Assembly: GCF_001542415.1 (NCBI RefSeq)
Contig: NZ_LNCU01000036.1
Coordinates: forward strand, 172,570-236,569
Length of the DNA stretch: 64,000 bases
Reading direction: 5' to 3'
Origin: Bradyrhizobium macuxiense
Lineage (GTDB): Bacteria; Pseudomonadota; Alphaproteobacteria; Rhizobiales; Xanthobacteraceae
Shown here piece by piece: positions 53,438 to 62,005 of this stretch (position 1 is the first letter of the stretch; every line of letters starts with the position of its first letter). A model generated the notes under the pieces. The model worked only from the letters and a program-made list of their open reading frames with translations, was not told the origin of the DNA and ran no database searches. A program made the position numbers and the translations under genes.

Positions 53438-53467
53438 ATTATTGGCGATGTTTTTTCACCGGGTCAA
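53438..53467 (-). promoter_or_regulatory. Probable tetR promoter
   Basis: On the minus strand TTGACC (53467-53462) and AATAAT (53443-53438) are 18 bases apart, a good sigma-70 match about 45 bases before the TetR start. A 10-base direct repeat, TTGGCGATGT, occurs at 53418-53427 and 53442-53451, flanking the -10 box. No copy of the TTCTAACA palindrome is present here. Confidence 0.5.
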
Positions 53468-53535
53468 CCGCGCCGTTCCCGCGCCTCGACGGCGAGCGAG
53501 ACCGCGCACCGTTCGAAGAGGGGACCTCGACGCTG

Positions 53536-54531
53536 TTAAGCGATCGTCTTGAGATACAGGCTGGGGTCGAAATACTTGCTCGCGGGGGTGAAGTCCTTCA
53601 CGCCTGCATTGGCCATGAAGAAGTCGGTCGACTGCTGCAGCCAGTTCGTGACGGTGCCGTCCGAATAGAGGCGCTTCCAGTCCCGCGACGTGAACATCTT
53701 CTGGGCCTTGAAGGACTCGTTGATGTCGCTGAGCGGGGTCTGGCTGTAATGGCCCTTCTGCAGCTTCTCCATGGCCTCGGTGCTGTTCGCGACGATGTAA
53801 TCGTTGGCGTCGGCCCAGCCGCGGATGAGCTTGGCGAGCGTCTCCTTGTTCGGCTCGTAGTAGTCGTTGGCCGCGGCCCAGCCGCCGATGATGGCGGCCT
53901 GGGGGTAATAGGCCGATGCGTCGGCAAGCTTGACTGCGCCCGGCACCTTGTCGCGCACCGTCACGTTGAAGGGGACCCAGAGCGCGACGGCCGGCACCGC
54001 GCCGGAGACGAAGGCCGTCACGGCAGCCGGCATGGTCTGGTTGACGAGCTCGACATCCTTGGGATCGATCTTGTTGGCGCGCAGCGCCTTGTCGAGGAAC
54101 ACATGCGCGGTGGTCCCGGTCGCGGTCGCGATGCGTTTGCCCTTGAGGTCCGCAAAGGACTTGATGCCTTGATCGGAACGCACCCACAGCTGGGCGGTCG
54201 CAACCTCAATGTCGTTGATCAGGAACACCTTGCCCTGTCCCCGGGCCGGGAAGTTCGAGAGCACCGCGCCGGTGGCGAGAACGTCGAGGCTGCCGCCGAT
54301 CAGCGCCTGGAAGATTTCGAGGCCGGTGTTGAACTGGCGCAATTCGAGATCAAGGCCCTCTTTCTCGAAACTGCCCCGGTCCATGCCGGTCCAGATCTGG
54401 CCGTCGACCGCGACCGTGTGCAGATAGCCGACACGAAGCTTGGTCCGGGCCTGCGCGATTGCGGGCGCGGCCGCCGCGAATGTCCCCAGGGCGAGACCGG
54501 CGGTCGTGGTCAGGAATTGTCGGCGATCCAT
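53536..54531 (-). CDS. ABC transporter substrate-binding protein (taurine/sulfonate/nitrate type)
   Basis: The 331-residue protein starts at ATG 54531, with GAGGAG seven bases upstream. DRRQFLTTTAG at residues 2-12 is a possible twin-arginine signal, with a cut after AIAQA. The mature part, LRVGYLHTVAVDGQIWTGMDRGSFEKEGLDLELRQF and SFADLKGKRIATATGTTAHVFLDKAL, fits the SsuA/TauA/NMT1 group. Ligands of this group range from sulfonates to pyrimidines, so the substrate is open. ATPase and permease genes lie just upstream on the same strand. Confidence 0.9.
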   Translation of the reverse strand: MDRRQFLTTTAGLALGTFAAAAPAIAQARTKLRVGYLHTVAVDGQIWTGMDRGSFEKEGLDLELRQFNTGLEIFQALIGGSLDVLATGAVLSNFPARGQGKVFLINDIEVATAQLWVRSDQGIKSFADLKGKRIATATGTTAHVFLDKALRANKIDPKDVELVNQTMPAAVTAFVSGAVPAVALWVPFNVTVRDKVPGAVKLADASAYYPQAAIIGGWAAANDYYEPNKETLAKLIRGWADANDYIVANSTEAMEKLQKGHYSQTPLSDINESFKAQKMFTSRDWKRLYSDGTVTNWLQQSTDFFMANAGVKDFTPASKYFDPSLYLKTIA

Positions 54532-54555
54532 GGCGTTACTCCTCAATATCTATAA

Positions 54556-55365
54556 CTATTCCGAGAATGACGCTGGGCGCATCTGCGCCTGCTGCGCACG
54601 GTATTCGTCCATTACGAGCTGTCTGATGTGGCTACGGAGCTCGCCGAACTCGGGGCGCTCCTCGATGGACTCGTCGCGCGGATAGGGGAAGGGGACCTCG
54701 ATGATCTCCTTGATCTTTGCAGGCCGCGCCGTCACGACGACGATGCGTGACGCAAGGTAGATGGCCTCTTCGACGGAGTGGGTGATCAGCATGACCGTCT
54801 TGCCCTCGGCGGCTAGCACCTTGAGCAACAGGTTCTGCATGTTGGCCCGCGTCTGGGCGTCGAGCGCGCCGAACGGCTCGTCCATCAGAAGGAACTGCGG
54901 CTTGACCGCATAGGCGCGGGCGATGGCAAGGCGCTGGCGCATGCCGCCCGAGAGATGTTTCGGATAGGAGTTGGCGAAATCGGCGAGGCCCATCAGGCTG
55001 AGGTAATGGTCGCAGATCGCATCGCGCTCCGAATCCGGAACACGGTTGGCCTTGAGCTTCAGGCCGAATGCGATGTTCTGCTTCACCGTCAACCATGGGA
55101 AGACGCCATACTCCTGAAAGATGACACCACGTTCGGGGCCGGGACCGGTCACGGGAGCGCCGTCAAACAGCACCTTTCCGGTCGTCGGTTTCTGGAAACC
55201 CGCAAGCATGCTCATCATCGTGGTCTTGCCGCAGCCGGACGGGCCGATCACGGCAATGAAGTCGCCGTCGTTGATGTCGTAGGAGACATCCTCGACGACA
55301 TTGAGCCGGCCTTTGGGCGTCTCGAAGGCAAGCGAGACGTGGTCGAACTGCGCGCGTTTCTTCAT
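54556..55365 (-). CDS. ABC transporter ATP-binding protein (TauB/SsuB type)
   Basis: The 269-residue ATPase has Walker [10 protein letters not shown], signature LSGGMRQRLAIARAYA, Walker B FLLMDEPFGALDAQTR and switch His in LITHSVEEAIYLASR, all typical of the taurine/nitrate/sulfonate group. Its ATG overlaps the permease stop (ATGA). It energises import of the ligand caught by the binding protein encoded next. Confidence 0.93.
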   Translation of the reverse strand: MKKRAQFDHVSLAFETPKGRLNVVEDVSYDINDGDFIAVIGPSGCGKTTMMSMLAGFQKPTTGKVLFDGAPVTGPGPERGVIFQEYGVFPWLTVKQNIAFGLKLKANRVPDSERDAICDHYLSLMGLADFANSYPKHLSGGMRQRLAIARAYAVKPQFLLMDEPFGALDAQTRANMQNLLLKVLAAEGKTVMLITHSVEEAIYLASRIVVVTARPAKIKEIIEVPFPYPRDESIEERPEFGELRSHIRQLVMDEYRAQQAQMRPASFSE

Positions 55366-56132
55366 GACATTGCCCGTTCCTGCCAGACCAGAAGGCGGGC
55401 GCTGATCTTGCGCAGGATCAGGTCCATGATCAGGGCAATGACGCCGATGCAGATGATACCGACATAGATGACGTCGAGCAGGAAGTAGGTCGATGCGTTC
55501 TGGATCATGGCGCCAAGTCCGCGCTGGGCCGCGATCAGCTCCGAAGCCACCAGGGTCGCCCAGGCGACACCGAGCGCTACCCGCAGCGCGGTCAGGATAT
55601 GCGGCACGGTGAGGGGGATGATGACCTTGCGGAAGATTTCGAATTCGTTGGCACCGAGCGTCTTCGCGACGCGGATGTAGAGCGGCGTGATCTGCGAGAC
55701 GCCCTCATACATCACGATTACGCCGGAGAAGAACGCGGCGTAGAACAGGATGACCAGCTTGGCGAGCTCGTCGACCCCGAAATAGACGATCACAAGCGGG
55801 ATCAGCGCGATCGGCGGCAGTGCGCGGAAGAAGTTGATCATCGGGTCGGCGAAGGTCCGCGCCGGGCGATACCAGCCGAGCAGGAAGCCGACCGGGACGG
55901 CGACCAGGATTCCAAGGACTACGCCGAGCACCACGCGACGCGAGGACACATAGATGTCGAGCAGCAGGTTCTCGCGCGTCAGGAGTTCGTAGAACTTGGC
56001 TGCGACCTGGTGCGGTGCGGGAATCAGCGAGGCGTTGACGAACCCGCTCCAGCGGACAGCGTACCAGAGCAGGATGGCGCCGACCCACGGCGCAAGTCCG
56101 AGCAACAGGCGTCTCACGACCTGTCCATTCAT
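55362..56132 (-). CDS. ABC transporter permease (TauC/SsuC type)
   Basis: The 256-residue inner-membrane protein has about six helices and the SsuC-type coupling segment TLGANEFEIFRKVIIPLTVPHILTALRVALGVAWATLVASELI. It is first in a permease-ATPase-binding protein operon and divergent from the enolase-superfamily gene. The pore is probably a homodimer. Confidence 0.92.
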   Translation of the reverse strand: MNGQVVRRLLLGLAPWVGAILLWYAVRWSGFVNASLIPAPHQVAAKFYELLTRENLLLDIYVSSRRVVLGVVLGILVAVPVGFLLGWYRPARTFADPMINFFRALPPIALIPLVIVYFGVDELAKLVILFYAAFFSGVIVMYEGVSQITPLYIRVAKTLGANEFEIFRKVIIPLTVPHILTALRVALGVAWATLVASELIAAQRGLGAMIQNASTYFLLDVIYVGIICIGVIALIMDLILRKISARLLVWQERAMS

Positions 56133-56240
56133 TCCGACGCTTCCTACCTTGCAATTGTAGTTGATGCCGGCAAATTCATATTATAAATAGGATGACCATA
56201 CAAGGACAATTTCACCGCGCTCGGCGTGCGGGTTTCCGGC
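56133..56240. promoter_or_regulatory. Divergent promoter region between transporter and racemase-like gene
   Basis: The gap contains an AT-rich core, ATATTATAAAT at 56178-56188. On the minus strand TTGTCC followed after 18 bases by TATAAT fits a promoter for the transporter operon. On the plus strand TTGATG at 56161 with TAAATA 17 bases on is a weaker match for the racemase-like gene. I see no clear operator for the GntR regulator encoded downstream. Confidence 0.4.
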
Positions 56241-57368
56241 ATGACATCACAGGCTTTCACGATCAAGAACGTTCAGGCGTTCTGCTATCGCTATCCGCTG
56301 GCGACGCCTGTCGTCACATCGTTCGGCAGGATGTTGAGCAGGCCCGCGGTCTTCGTTCGCGCCGAGGACACGGACGGTGTCGTCGGATGGGGTGAAGTCT
56401 GGTGCAACTTCCCCTCGACGGGGGCCGAGCATCGTGCGCGTCTCGTCAACGAGGTGCTGGCGCCGGCCGCGGTCGGCGTGGTGATCGATCAGCCGACAGA
56501 GCTGTTCGACAAATTGACGTCAGGCACGTCCGTTCTCGCGCTTCAATCCGGTGAGGCCGGCCCCTTCGCGCAATCGATTGCCGGTATCGATCTGGCGATC
56601 TGGGATCTCTACGCACGGCGGCAAAAGACGGCGCTGTGGCAGGCGCTTGGTGGCGCGCGAAGCCAGATCAAGGTGTATGCAAGCGGGATCAACCCGACGG
56701 GCTCGCGCGGGATGGCGGAGGCGGCACTCGTGAGAGGACATCGCGCGCTCAAGCTGAAGGTGGGCTTTGCACCCGAAACCGATCGCGCCAATCTGTCCGC
56801 GTTGCGCGACCTCGTCGGTGCGGGACTGTTGGCGGCGGATGTCAATCAGGCGTGGTCGGTCGAGCAGGCGATCGAGCTGGCGCCGCGGTGGCAGGAGTTC
56901 GGTCTCGCCTGGCTCGAGGAGCCGGTCCGCGCGGATCGTCCCTGGCAGGAGTGGGAGACACTTGCCGCCAACGCAAGTGTACCGCTTGCGGCGGGAGAGA
57001 ACATCGCAAGCCGTGCCGGTTTCACGCAGGCATTGACGGGCGACGTGCTGTCCGTCGTGCAGCCCGACATCGCGAAATGGGGTGGCCTGTCGGTTTGCGT
57101 TGACATTGCGCGCGATATCATCAGGTCTGGCAAGACGTTCTGTCCACATTATCTCGGCGGCGGCATTGGCCTGTTGGCTTCGGCGCATCTCCTGGCGGGC
57201 GTCGGCGGCGCGGGACTTCTGGAAGTCGATGCCAACGACAATCCGCTGCGCGATCGGCTTTGCGGTCCGGTTCGTGATGTGCGCGACGGCATGATCACGC
57301 TAGGCGATGAGCCGGGCCTTGGGATTGAGCCGGACCTGGCTTCGATCGAACAGTATCGGACGGCCTAG
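56241..57368 (+). CDS. Enolase-superfamily enzyme (mandelate racemase/muconate lactonizing type)
   Basis: The 375-residue protein carries the full mandelate-racemase active-site set: the KxK pair Lys171/Lys173, metal ligands Asp200, Glu226 (WLEEP) and Glu252 (AGEN), and the Asp276-His303 dyad (QPDIAKW and CPHYLGGGIG). It therefore takes a proton from carbon next to a carboxylate, as in acid-sugar dehydratases or racemases. The substrate is unknown. ATG 56241 is used; a GTG at 56226 is possible. The GMC oxidoreductase follows one base after its stop. Confidence 0.9.
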   Translation: MTSQAFTIKNVQAFCYRYPLATPVVTSFGRMLSRPAVFVRAEDTDGVVGWGEVWCNFPSTGAEHRARLVNEVLAPAAVGVVIDQPTELFDKLTSGTSVLALQSGEAGPFAQSIAGIDLAIWDLYARRQKTALWQALGGARSQIKVYASGINPTGSRGMAEAALVRGHRALKLKVGFAPETDRANLSALRDLVGAGLLAADVNQAWSVEQAIELAPRWQEFGLAWLEEPVRADRPWQEWETLAANASVPLAAGENIASRAGFTQALTGDVLSVVQPDIAKWGGLSVCVDIARDIIRSGKTFCPHYLGGGIGLLASAHLLAGVGGAGLLEVDANDNPLRDRLCGPVRDVRDGMITLGDEPGLGIEPDLASIEQYRTA

Positions 57369-57369
57369 C

Positions 57370-58965
57370 ATGGCGGCACGAGGTTACGACTACATCATTG
57401 TCGGCGCCGGCTCCGCGGGCTGCGTCGTGGCGAACCGCCTGTCAGCCGATCCGTCATGCCGTGTGCTGCTCCTGGAGGCCGGCGGTTCGGATCGGAGCTT
57501 CTGGCTCAACCTTCCGGTCGGGTACTATCGCACGATCTACAACGAACGCTTCTCGCGCTTGTTCAAGACGGAGCCGAGCGAAGGCAGTGGCGGTCGATCG
57601 ATTGTGTGGCCACGCGGCCGCGTGATCGGCGGCTCCTCCTCGATCAACGGCCTAATCTTCATCCGTGGCCAGCATGAGGATTTCGACGACTGGGAGCGCC
57701 TCGGTGCGACCGGCTGGAGCTACCGCGAACTGCTGCCGTATTTCCGGCGCTACGAGCGCTATCGCGGCGGCGACAGCCAGTATCACGGCGGCTTCGGCGA
57801 GTTCGAGGTGTCGGAGCTGCGCAACGACAACCCGGCGTCAGCGGCGTGGGTGGAGGCGGGCGTCGAGTTCGGCCTGCCGCGCAATCCTGACTTCAACGGC
57901 GAGTCAACCCTTGGAGTCGGGAGCTACCAGCTCGGAATCGGCCGGCACTGGCGCAGCAGTTCGGCATCGGCGTTTTTGCGTCCAATCCGCGGGCGCCAGA
58001 ATCTGACAATCATTATGGGCGCGCAGGTCAGCAAGGTCCTGTTCCGGGGCCAGAAGGCCGTTGGTGTGGAGTGGATCAAGGACAAGCAGATCGCTTCCGC
58101 ATCCGCCGATCGTGAAGTGATCCTGTGTGCCGGCGCGTTGCAGTCGCCACAGCTTCTGCAATTGTCCGGGGTCGGTCCAGCCGATCTGCTCCGCCAGCAC
58201 GGCATCCCCGTCGTGGCCGACACGGCCGGGGTCGGCGAGAACCTGCAGGACCATTATCAAGCGCGCCTGATCGTGCGGCTGAAGGATCGCATTTCGCTGA
58301 ACGACCAGGTGCGCAACCCTGTCGCGCTGGCGACAATGGGGCTGCAATGGATGTTTGCCGGTCGCGGTCCGCTCACGGTCGGGGCCGGGCAGGTGGGCGG
58401 CGCGGCCTGCACCGAATACGCCGCTAGCGGGCGACCCGACGTGCAGTTCAACGTCATGCCGCTGTCGGTCGACAAGCCCGGCGATCCCTTGCATAACTAT
58501 TCCGGCTTCACCGCCTCGGTCTGGCAGTGCCACGGCCGGTCGCGAGGGCGGCTTGCGATCCGCTCGACCGACCCGTTCGATCAACCGCGGATCGAACCCA
58601 ATTATTTCTCGGACGAGATCGACCGCAAGATCATCGTCGCGGGACTCAAGATCCTGCGCGAGATCTACCAGCAGAGAGCCTTTCGGCCGCTGTGGGATGT
58701 CGAGATGGTTCCGGGCGAGGCCGCTACGGATGACGCCGGGCTGTGGGAGTTCGCCCGCAACACGGGCGGGACGGTCTTTCATTGCGTCGGCACGTGCCGG
58801 ATGGGGAGCGATGATCAATCCGTGGTCGATCCGCGCTTGCGCGTGCGCGGCGTCGAAGGGCTGCGGGTGATCGATGCGTCCGTGATGCCGCAAATCACGT
58901 CCGCCAATACCAATGCGACGAGCCTGATGATCGGCGAACGGGGCGCGGCCCTCGTTCTGTCCTGA
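57370..58965 (+). CDS. GMC-family FAD oxidoreductase (choline dehydrogenase-like)
   Basis: The 531-residue flavoprotein begins with the FAD loop YIIVGAGSAGCVVANRLS and has the two GMC signatures, RGRVIGGSSSINGLIFIRG and GALQSPQLLQLSGVG. The C-terminal HCVGTCRMG supplies the active-site His, and the TNATSLMIGERGA region the partner Asn. It oxidises an alcohol to an aldehyde or ketone. It probably acts before or after the racemase-like enzyme on the same compound. Confidence 0.92.
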   Translation: MAARGYDYIIVGAGSAGCVVANRLSADPSCRVLLLEAGGSDRSFWLNLPVGYYRTIYNERFSRLFKTEPSEGSGGRSIVWPRGRVIGGSSSINGLIFIRGQHEDFDDWERLGATGWSYRELLPYFRRYERYRGGDSQYHGGFGEFEVSELRNDNPASAAWVEAGVEFGLPRNPDFNGESTLGVGSYQLGIGRHWRSSSASAFLRPIRGRQNLTIIMGAQVSKVLFRGQKAVGVEWIKDKQIASASADREVILCAGALQSPQLLQLSGVGPADLLRQHGIPVVADTAGVGENLQDHYQARLIVRLKDRISLNDQVRNPVALATMGLQWMFAGRGPLTVGAGQVGGAACTEYAASGRPDVQFNVMPLSVDKPGDPLHNYSGFTASVWQCHGRSRGRLAIRSTDPFDQPRIEPNYFSDEIDRKIIVAGLKILREIYQQRAFRPLWDVEMVPGEAATDDAGLWEFARNTGGTVFHCVGTCRMGSDDQSVVDPRLRVRGVEGLRVIDASVMPQITSANTNATSLMIGERGAALVLS

Positions 58966-58993
58966 TCAGATATCCTGACGCGGGGAGCGTGTG

Positions 58994-59716
58994 ATGGACT
59001 TGAATTCCGAGAGTCACGTTCCGAAGTACGCGCAGATTGCCGACATCTTCCGTCAGCGTATCGCTCGCGGCATCTGGGCCAAGGGCTTGCGGTTGCCAGC
59101 CAACGAGGAGCTGGCCGCCGAGTTCGGGGTCTCCCGCGTGACCATTCGGCAGGCCGTCGAGCTATTGTCGCGCGAAGGTGTCATCGAAGCGCAGCAGGGG
59201 CGCGGCACGTTCGTCACGGGCACGGTGAAGCAGGACCGCTGGCTGAAGGTCGAGACGACGCTGTCGGACCTTGCCGAGATGTACCGCGACACGTCGCCCG
59301 AGATCATCAATATTTCCGAGAGCCGCACCGATGCGCCGCTGCTGCCGGAAGACGGCAAGCCGGCCTCGAAATACGTCTTCATGCGACGCGTTCATTCACG
59401 CCAGAAGGAGCCGTATTGCGTCATCTCGATCTACCTGGACGAGAAGATCTTTCGGCGCCATCCGAAGCGTTTCCGCAACGAGACGGTGATCCCGATCCTC
59501 AACGATCTCCGTGATCCCGAGATCGCGCGGGCGCGGCAGACGCTGACGATTGGAACGGCGGATCTCGAGGTCGCGCGGCTGCTCAAGGTGCCCTTGAATT
59601 CGCCGGTCGCCGAGGTGCGCCGGGTGTTCTCCAGCGCCGATCAGACGGTGATCTATCTGGGCGAGGTGACCTATCGCGGGGATTTCGTCCGCATCGACAT
59701 GGATCTGCGGCCGTAG
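58994..59716 (+). CDS. GntR-family regulator (HutC/UTRA subfamily)
   Basis: The 240-residue regulator has the GntR winged helix (LAAEFGVSRVTIRQAVELLSREGVIEAQQGRGTFVTG, about residues 36-75) and a C-terminal UTRA ligand domain ending EVTYRGDFVRIDMDLRP. It lies 28 bases after the GMC gene and probably controls this racemase/oxidoreductase operon and the divergent transporter. GGGGAG precedes the ATG; a GTG three bases earlier is possible. Confidence 0.92.
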   Translation: MDLNSESHVPKYAQIADIFRQRIARGIWAKGLRLPANEELAAEFGVSRVTIRQAVELLSREGVIEAQQGRGTFVTGTVKQDRWLKVETTLSDLAEMYRDTSPEIINISESRTDAPLLPEDGKPASKYVFMRRVHSRQKEPYCVISIYLDEKIFRRHPKRFRNETVIPILNDLRDPEIARARQTLTIGTADLEVARLLKVPLNSPVAEVRRVFSSADQTVIYLGEVTYRGDFVRIDMDLRP

Positions 59717-59739
59717 CGCCCGGCAGTGCTCTAAGGCGC

Positions 59740-59857
59740 GATGAGATTGAGCTGAATCGTCATCGCGCTTTGGCTCTTTGTTTGAGCCTGATCTCCGCGC
59801 AAACGCGTCCCGCGTTTGTCGCGAGGGAAAATCGCTTCACACTTTTCCGGATCATGC
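59740..59857. repeat. Dispersed intergenic repeat (GATGAGATTGAGCTGAATCG type)
   Basis: The gap after the GntR gene matches an intergenic element common in Bradyrhizobium, with GATGAGATTGAGCTGAATCG at its start and CGCTTCACACTTTTCCGGAT near its end. A perfect AAACGCG-TCC-CGCGTTT hairpin lies at 59801-59817. It sits between convergent genes and may act as a two-way terminator. Confidence 0.75.
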
Positions 59858-59858
59858 T

Positions 59859-61664
59859 TTAGCGGAAGAACAGTTCCTCGTTGCGGCGCTCCAGCTCCTC
59901 GCCGTAGGTCCGTAGCACGTGCGACTCGCTGACAACCCCGATCGCGGCGCGGTGATCGCTGCGGTCGATCACCGCCAGGGCGTCAGCTTCGCTGCGTGCG
60001 AACATCTTCATGATGTCGCGGATCGAGGCGCTGGGCAGCAGGAATTCGTTGGTCTGTCGCGCCAGCGTCGCGAGTGTCTGATCGTCGGTCTGATCGTCCT
60101 GGGCCGCGGTCGAATAGAGGTCGGCCGAGGTCACGATACCGGCGTAGGCCCCCTTGGGATCGCGCAGCACGATCTGCCGGACCTGCGCCGGGGAGAAGGT
60201 CTTTTGCGCCTCCGCGATTGGCATCGTGCTGAGCGCGCTTTCGAAGTCGGTGCGCATCAGCGACGTCGCGCTGAGTTGGCGAACCCAGCCGACGTCCTGC
60301 GGGCCGCGGATCACTTCTCCGCGCAGGTGGAAGCGCCAGGTAGCGAAGCTGTAGCCGAACAGCTCGCGGACGATCAGGGCGCACACCGATGAGGCGACCA
60401 CGGCCCCGACCGTGACCGAGAAGTCGCCGGTGATCTCAAGCGCGAGACAGACCATGCTGAAGGGGGCACCGAGAACACCGGTCCCGAATGCGGCAAGCGC
60501 GGCGATGGCCGCGGTTCCGGGTTGCAGGGCGATTCCCGGCAGGAAGCTCGTGACCACGATGCTGTAGAGCTGTCCGAGCAGCGCGCCCAGCAGGAGCGAT
60601 GCGAAGAACAGGCCACCGCGAAATCCGGATCCGAGCGAGACTGCGGACGCCGCCATCTTGAACAGAATGGTCGTCGTCAACAGCAGCCAGGTGGGATTGC
60701 TGACGAGCAGGATCTGCATCGCGCCGTGACCCGCGCCGAGCACGGTCGGCGTCAGCAGGGCTAGGCTGCCGAGCAGCGCGCCGCCCAGTACAGGCCGCAG
60801 CGTGCCCTTGAAGATCGAGATGCGCTGGAAGCAGCGCTCGGAGAAGGCGACTGCCACCATCACCAGGATGCTGGCGAAGGCGCAGAGGACGCCGATGACG
60901 GCGCTCTGTCCGACCATCTCGACCGAAACCGGCGAAGGAAAACCCGGGACCATCAGGAAGGATTGATGAGTCAAATGGCGCGCGACGAGCCAGGCCGTGA
61001 CTGCGCTGGCGATGACCGGGACGAGCCCCGCGGACGTATAGGCGCCCAGCACGACCTCGAACGCATAGAAGGCGCCGGCCAGCGGGGCCGAGAAGGCGGC
61101 GCTGATCGCGCCGGCGGCGCCGTAGGCCACGAGCAACCGCATGTCATTTCGGCGGGCGGCCAATCGCTGTCCGAAATGCGAGCTGAACATCGAGCAGATC
61201 TGGGTATAGCCGGCCTCCAGTCCGACCGAGCCGCCAAATCCGTTGGACAGCAGCGTTTGCAGGGAGATCAGCAGACTGCCCCTGAACGAGAGGCGCCCGC
61301 CGTAAAGGGCATTGGCCTCGATGGCGTCGGCGAGCTGCTGCCCCTTGACGCGCTTAGCGAAGAACCGCGCCACCACGGCCAGCACGACGCCGCCGATGGT
61401 CGGGATCAGCAAGGTGCGCTGCCAGGAAATGACGCCGGTGGCGCTGAGATGTGCGTCCAGCGGAATATCGAACAGGAAGGAATGGGTGGCCTGGCTCAGA
61501 TAGGAGATCGTGGCGACGAGCAGTCCCGAGAGCAACCCGATCACGATGGCAACCGCGACAAGGCCGGTTTCCCGATTCCGGACATAATTGCGCAACTCCG
61601 CAGGCAGCAGATAGACTGCTGCCGCTGGGCTCTTGGGCGTATTGACCGGCGACGTGACTGTCAT
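59859..61664 (-). CDS. ClC-family anion channel/transporter with C-terminal CBS domains
   Basis: The 601-residue protein has about ten or more membrane segments followed by two CBS domains from about residue 450. Glu150 in GGSVGLEAGY matches the gating glutamate of the GREGP motif. The usual GSGIP selectivity motif is replaced by KGQQLADA at about 107-114, so the anion-binding serine is missing, and GxFxP is altered to GSGFRGGLFF. It may carry an anion other than chloride. Its ATG overlaps the stop of a decayed gene; the GAAGG ribosome site lies inside that remnant. Confidence 0.88.
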   Translation of the reverse strand: MTVTSPVNTPKSPAAAVYLLPAELRNYVRNRETGLVAVAIVIGLLSGLLVATISYLSQATHSFLFDIPLDAHLSATGVISWQRTLLIPTIGGVVLAVVARFFAKRVKGQQLADAIEANALYGGRLSFRGSLLISLQTLLSNGFGGSVGLEAGYTQICSMFSSHFGQRLAARRNDMRLLVAYGAAGAISAAFSAPLAGAFYAFEVVLGAYTSAGLVPVIASAVTAWLVARHLTHQSFLMVPGFPSPVSVEMVGQSAVIGVLCAFASILVMVAVAFSERCFQRISIFKGTLRPVLGGALLGSLALLTPTVLGAGHGAMQILLVSNPTWLLLTTTILFKMAASAVSLGSGFRGGLFFASLLLGALLGQLYSIVVTSFLPGIALQPGTAAIAALAAFGTGVLGAPFSMVCLALEITGDFSVTVGAVVASSVCALIVRELFGYSFATWRFHLRGEVIRGPQDVGWVRQLSATSLMRTDFESALSTMPIAEAQKTFSPAQVRQIVLRDPKGAYAGIVTSADLYSTAAQDDQTDDQTLATLARQTNEFLLPSASIRDIMKMFARSEADALAVIDRSDHRAAIGVVSESHVLRTYGEELERRNEELFFR

Positions 61665-61797
61665 GCTGCGCCTTCAACGCCGGAGCGCACAACGCGAAAA
61701 CCAATCTTGTTGGTCGAGCTGTCCAGCGTGTCGGCGCTTCGTGCCGCAATGCGGTACGGGTTGCAACAGGATTCACGGCAAAAAGCCAGCTGCCCCG
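61661..61797 (-). pseudogene. C-terminal remnant of a formylglycine-generating-enzyme (sulfatase-modifying) gene
   Basis: The minus-strand frame ending at 61661 reads FCRESCCNPYRIAARS then STNKIGFRVVRS, matching the closing segment of FGE-sulfatase domains (C-x-YC-x-YR-x-AAR ... S-x-x-x-GFR). The preceding family motif RGGSW appears as RGSWLF in a different frame; the shift falls at a run of five T (plus-strand A-run 61780-61784). No further FGE sequence, such as the NVWEW motif, is seen upstream. Its stop overlaps the ClC start (ATGA), so an ancestral FGE-ClC operon has probably decayed. The rest of the gap, 61798-62005, shows no other feature. Confidence 0.55.
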
Positions 61798-62005
61798 CAA
61801 AAGCCCGGTTTGGCCTTGTAACGATGTTCCAGGTGATATGCGGTCGGAGCGGCGGCCCTTGCGTTCCGGGACTGGCTGCGGGCGACAGGATTGTGCCAGA
61901 TGGCCGCAGATTGCTACAGGCCCGCCTCCAAGTCCCGTGACGACTAGTGGGCGCACCAATGGTAACCCAACTCAACAAAACGCCACGAGAAGATAGGAAA
62001 TGCCC

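Noticed and set aside
56191-56210. ATGACCATACAAGG region as a GntR operator
   Set aside because: The half-sites are not symmetric and no second copy was found, so it does not support an operator call.
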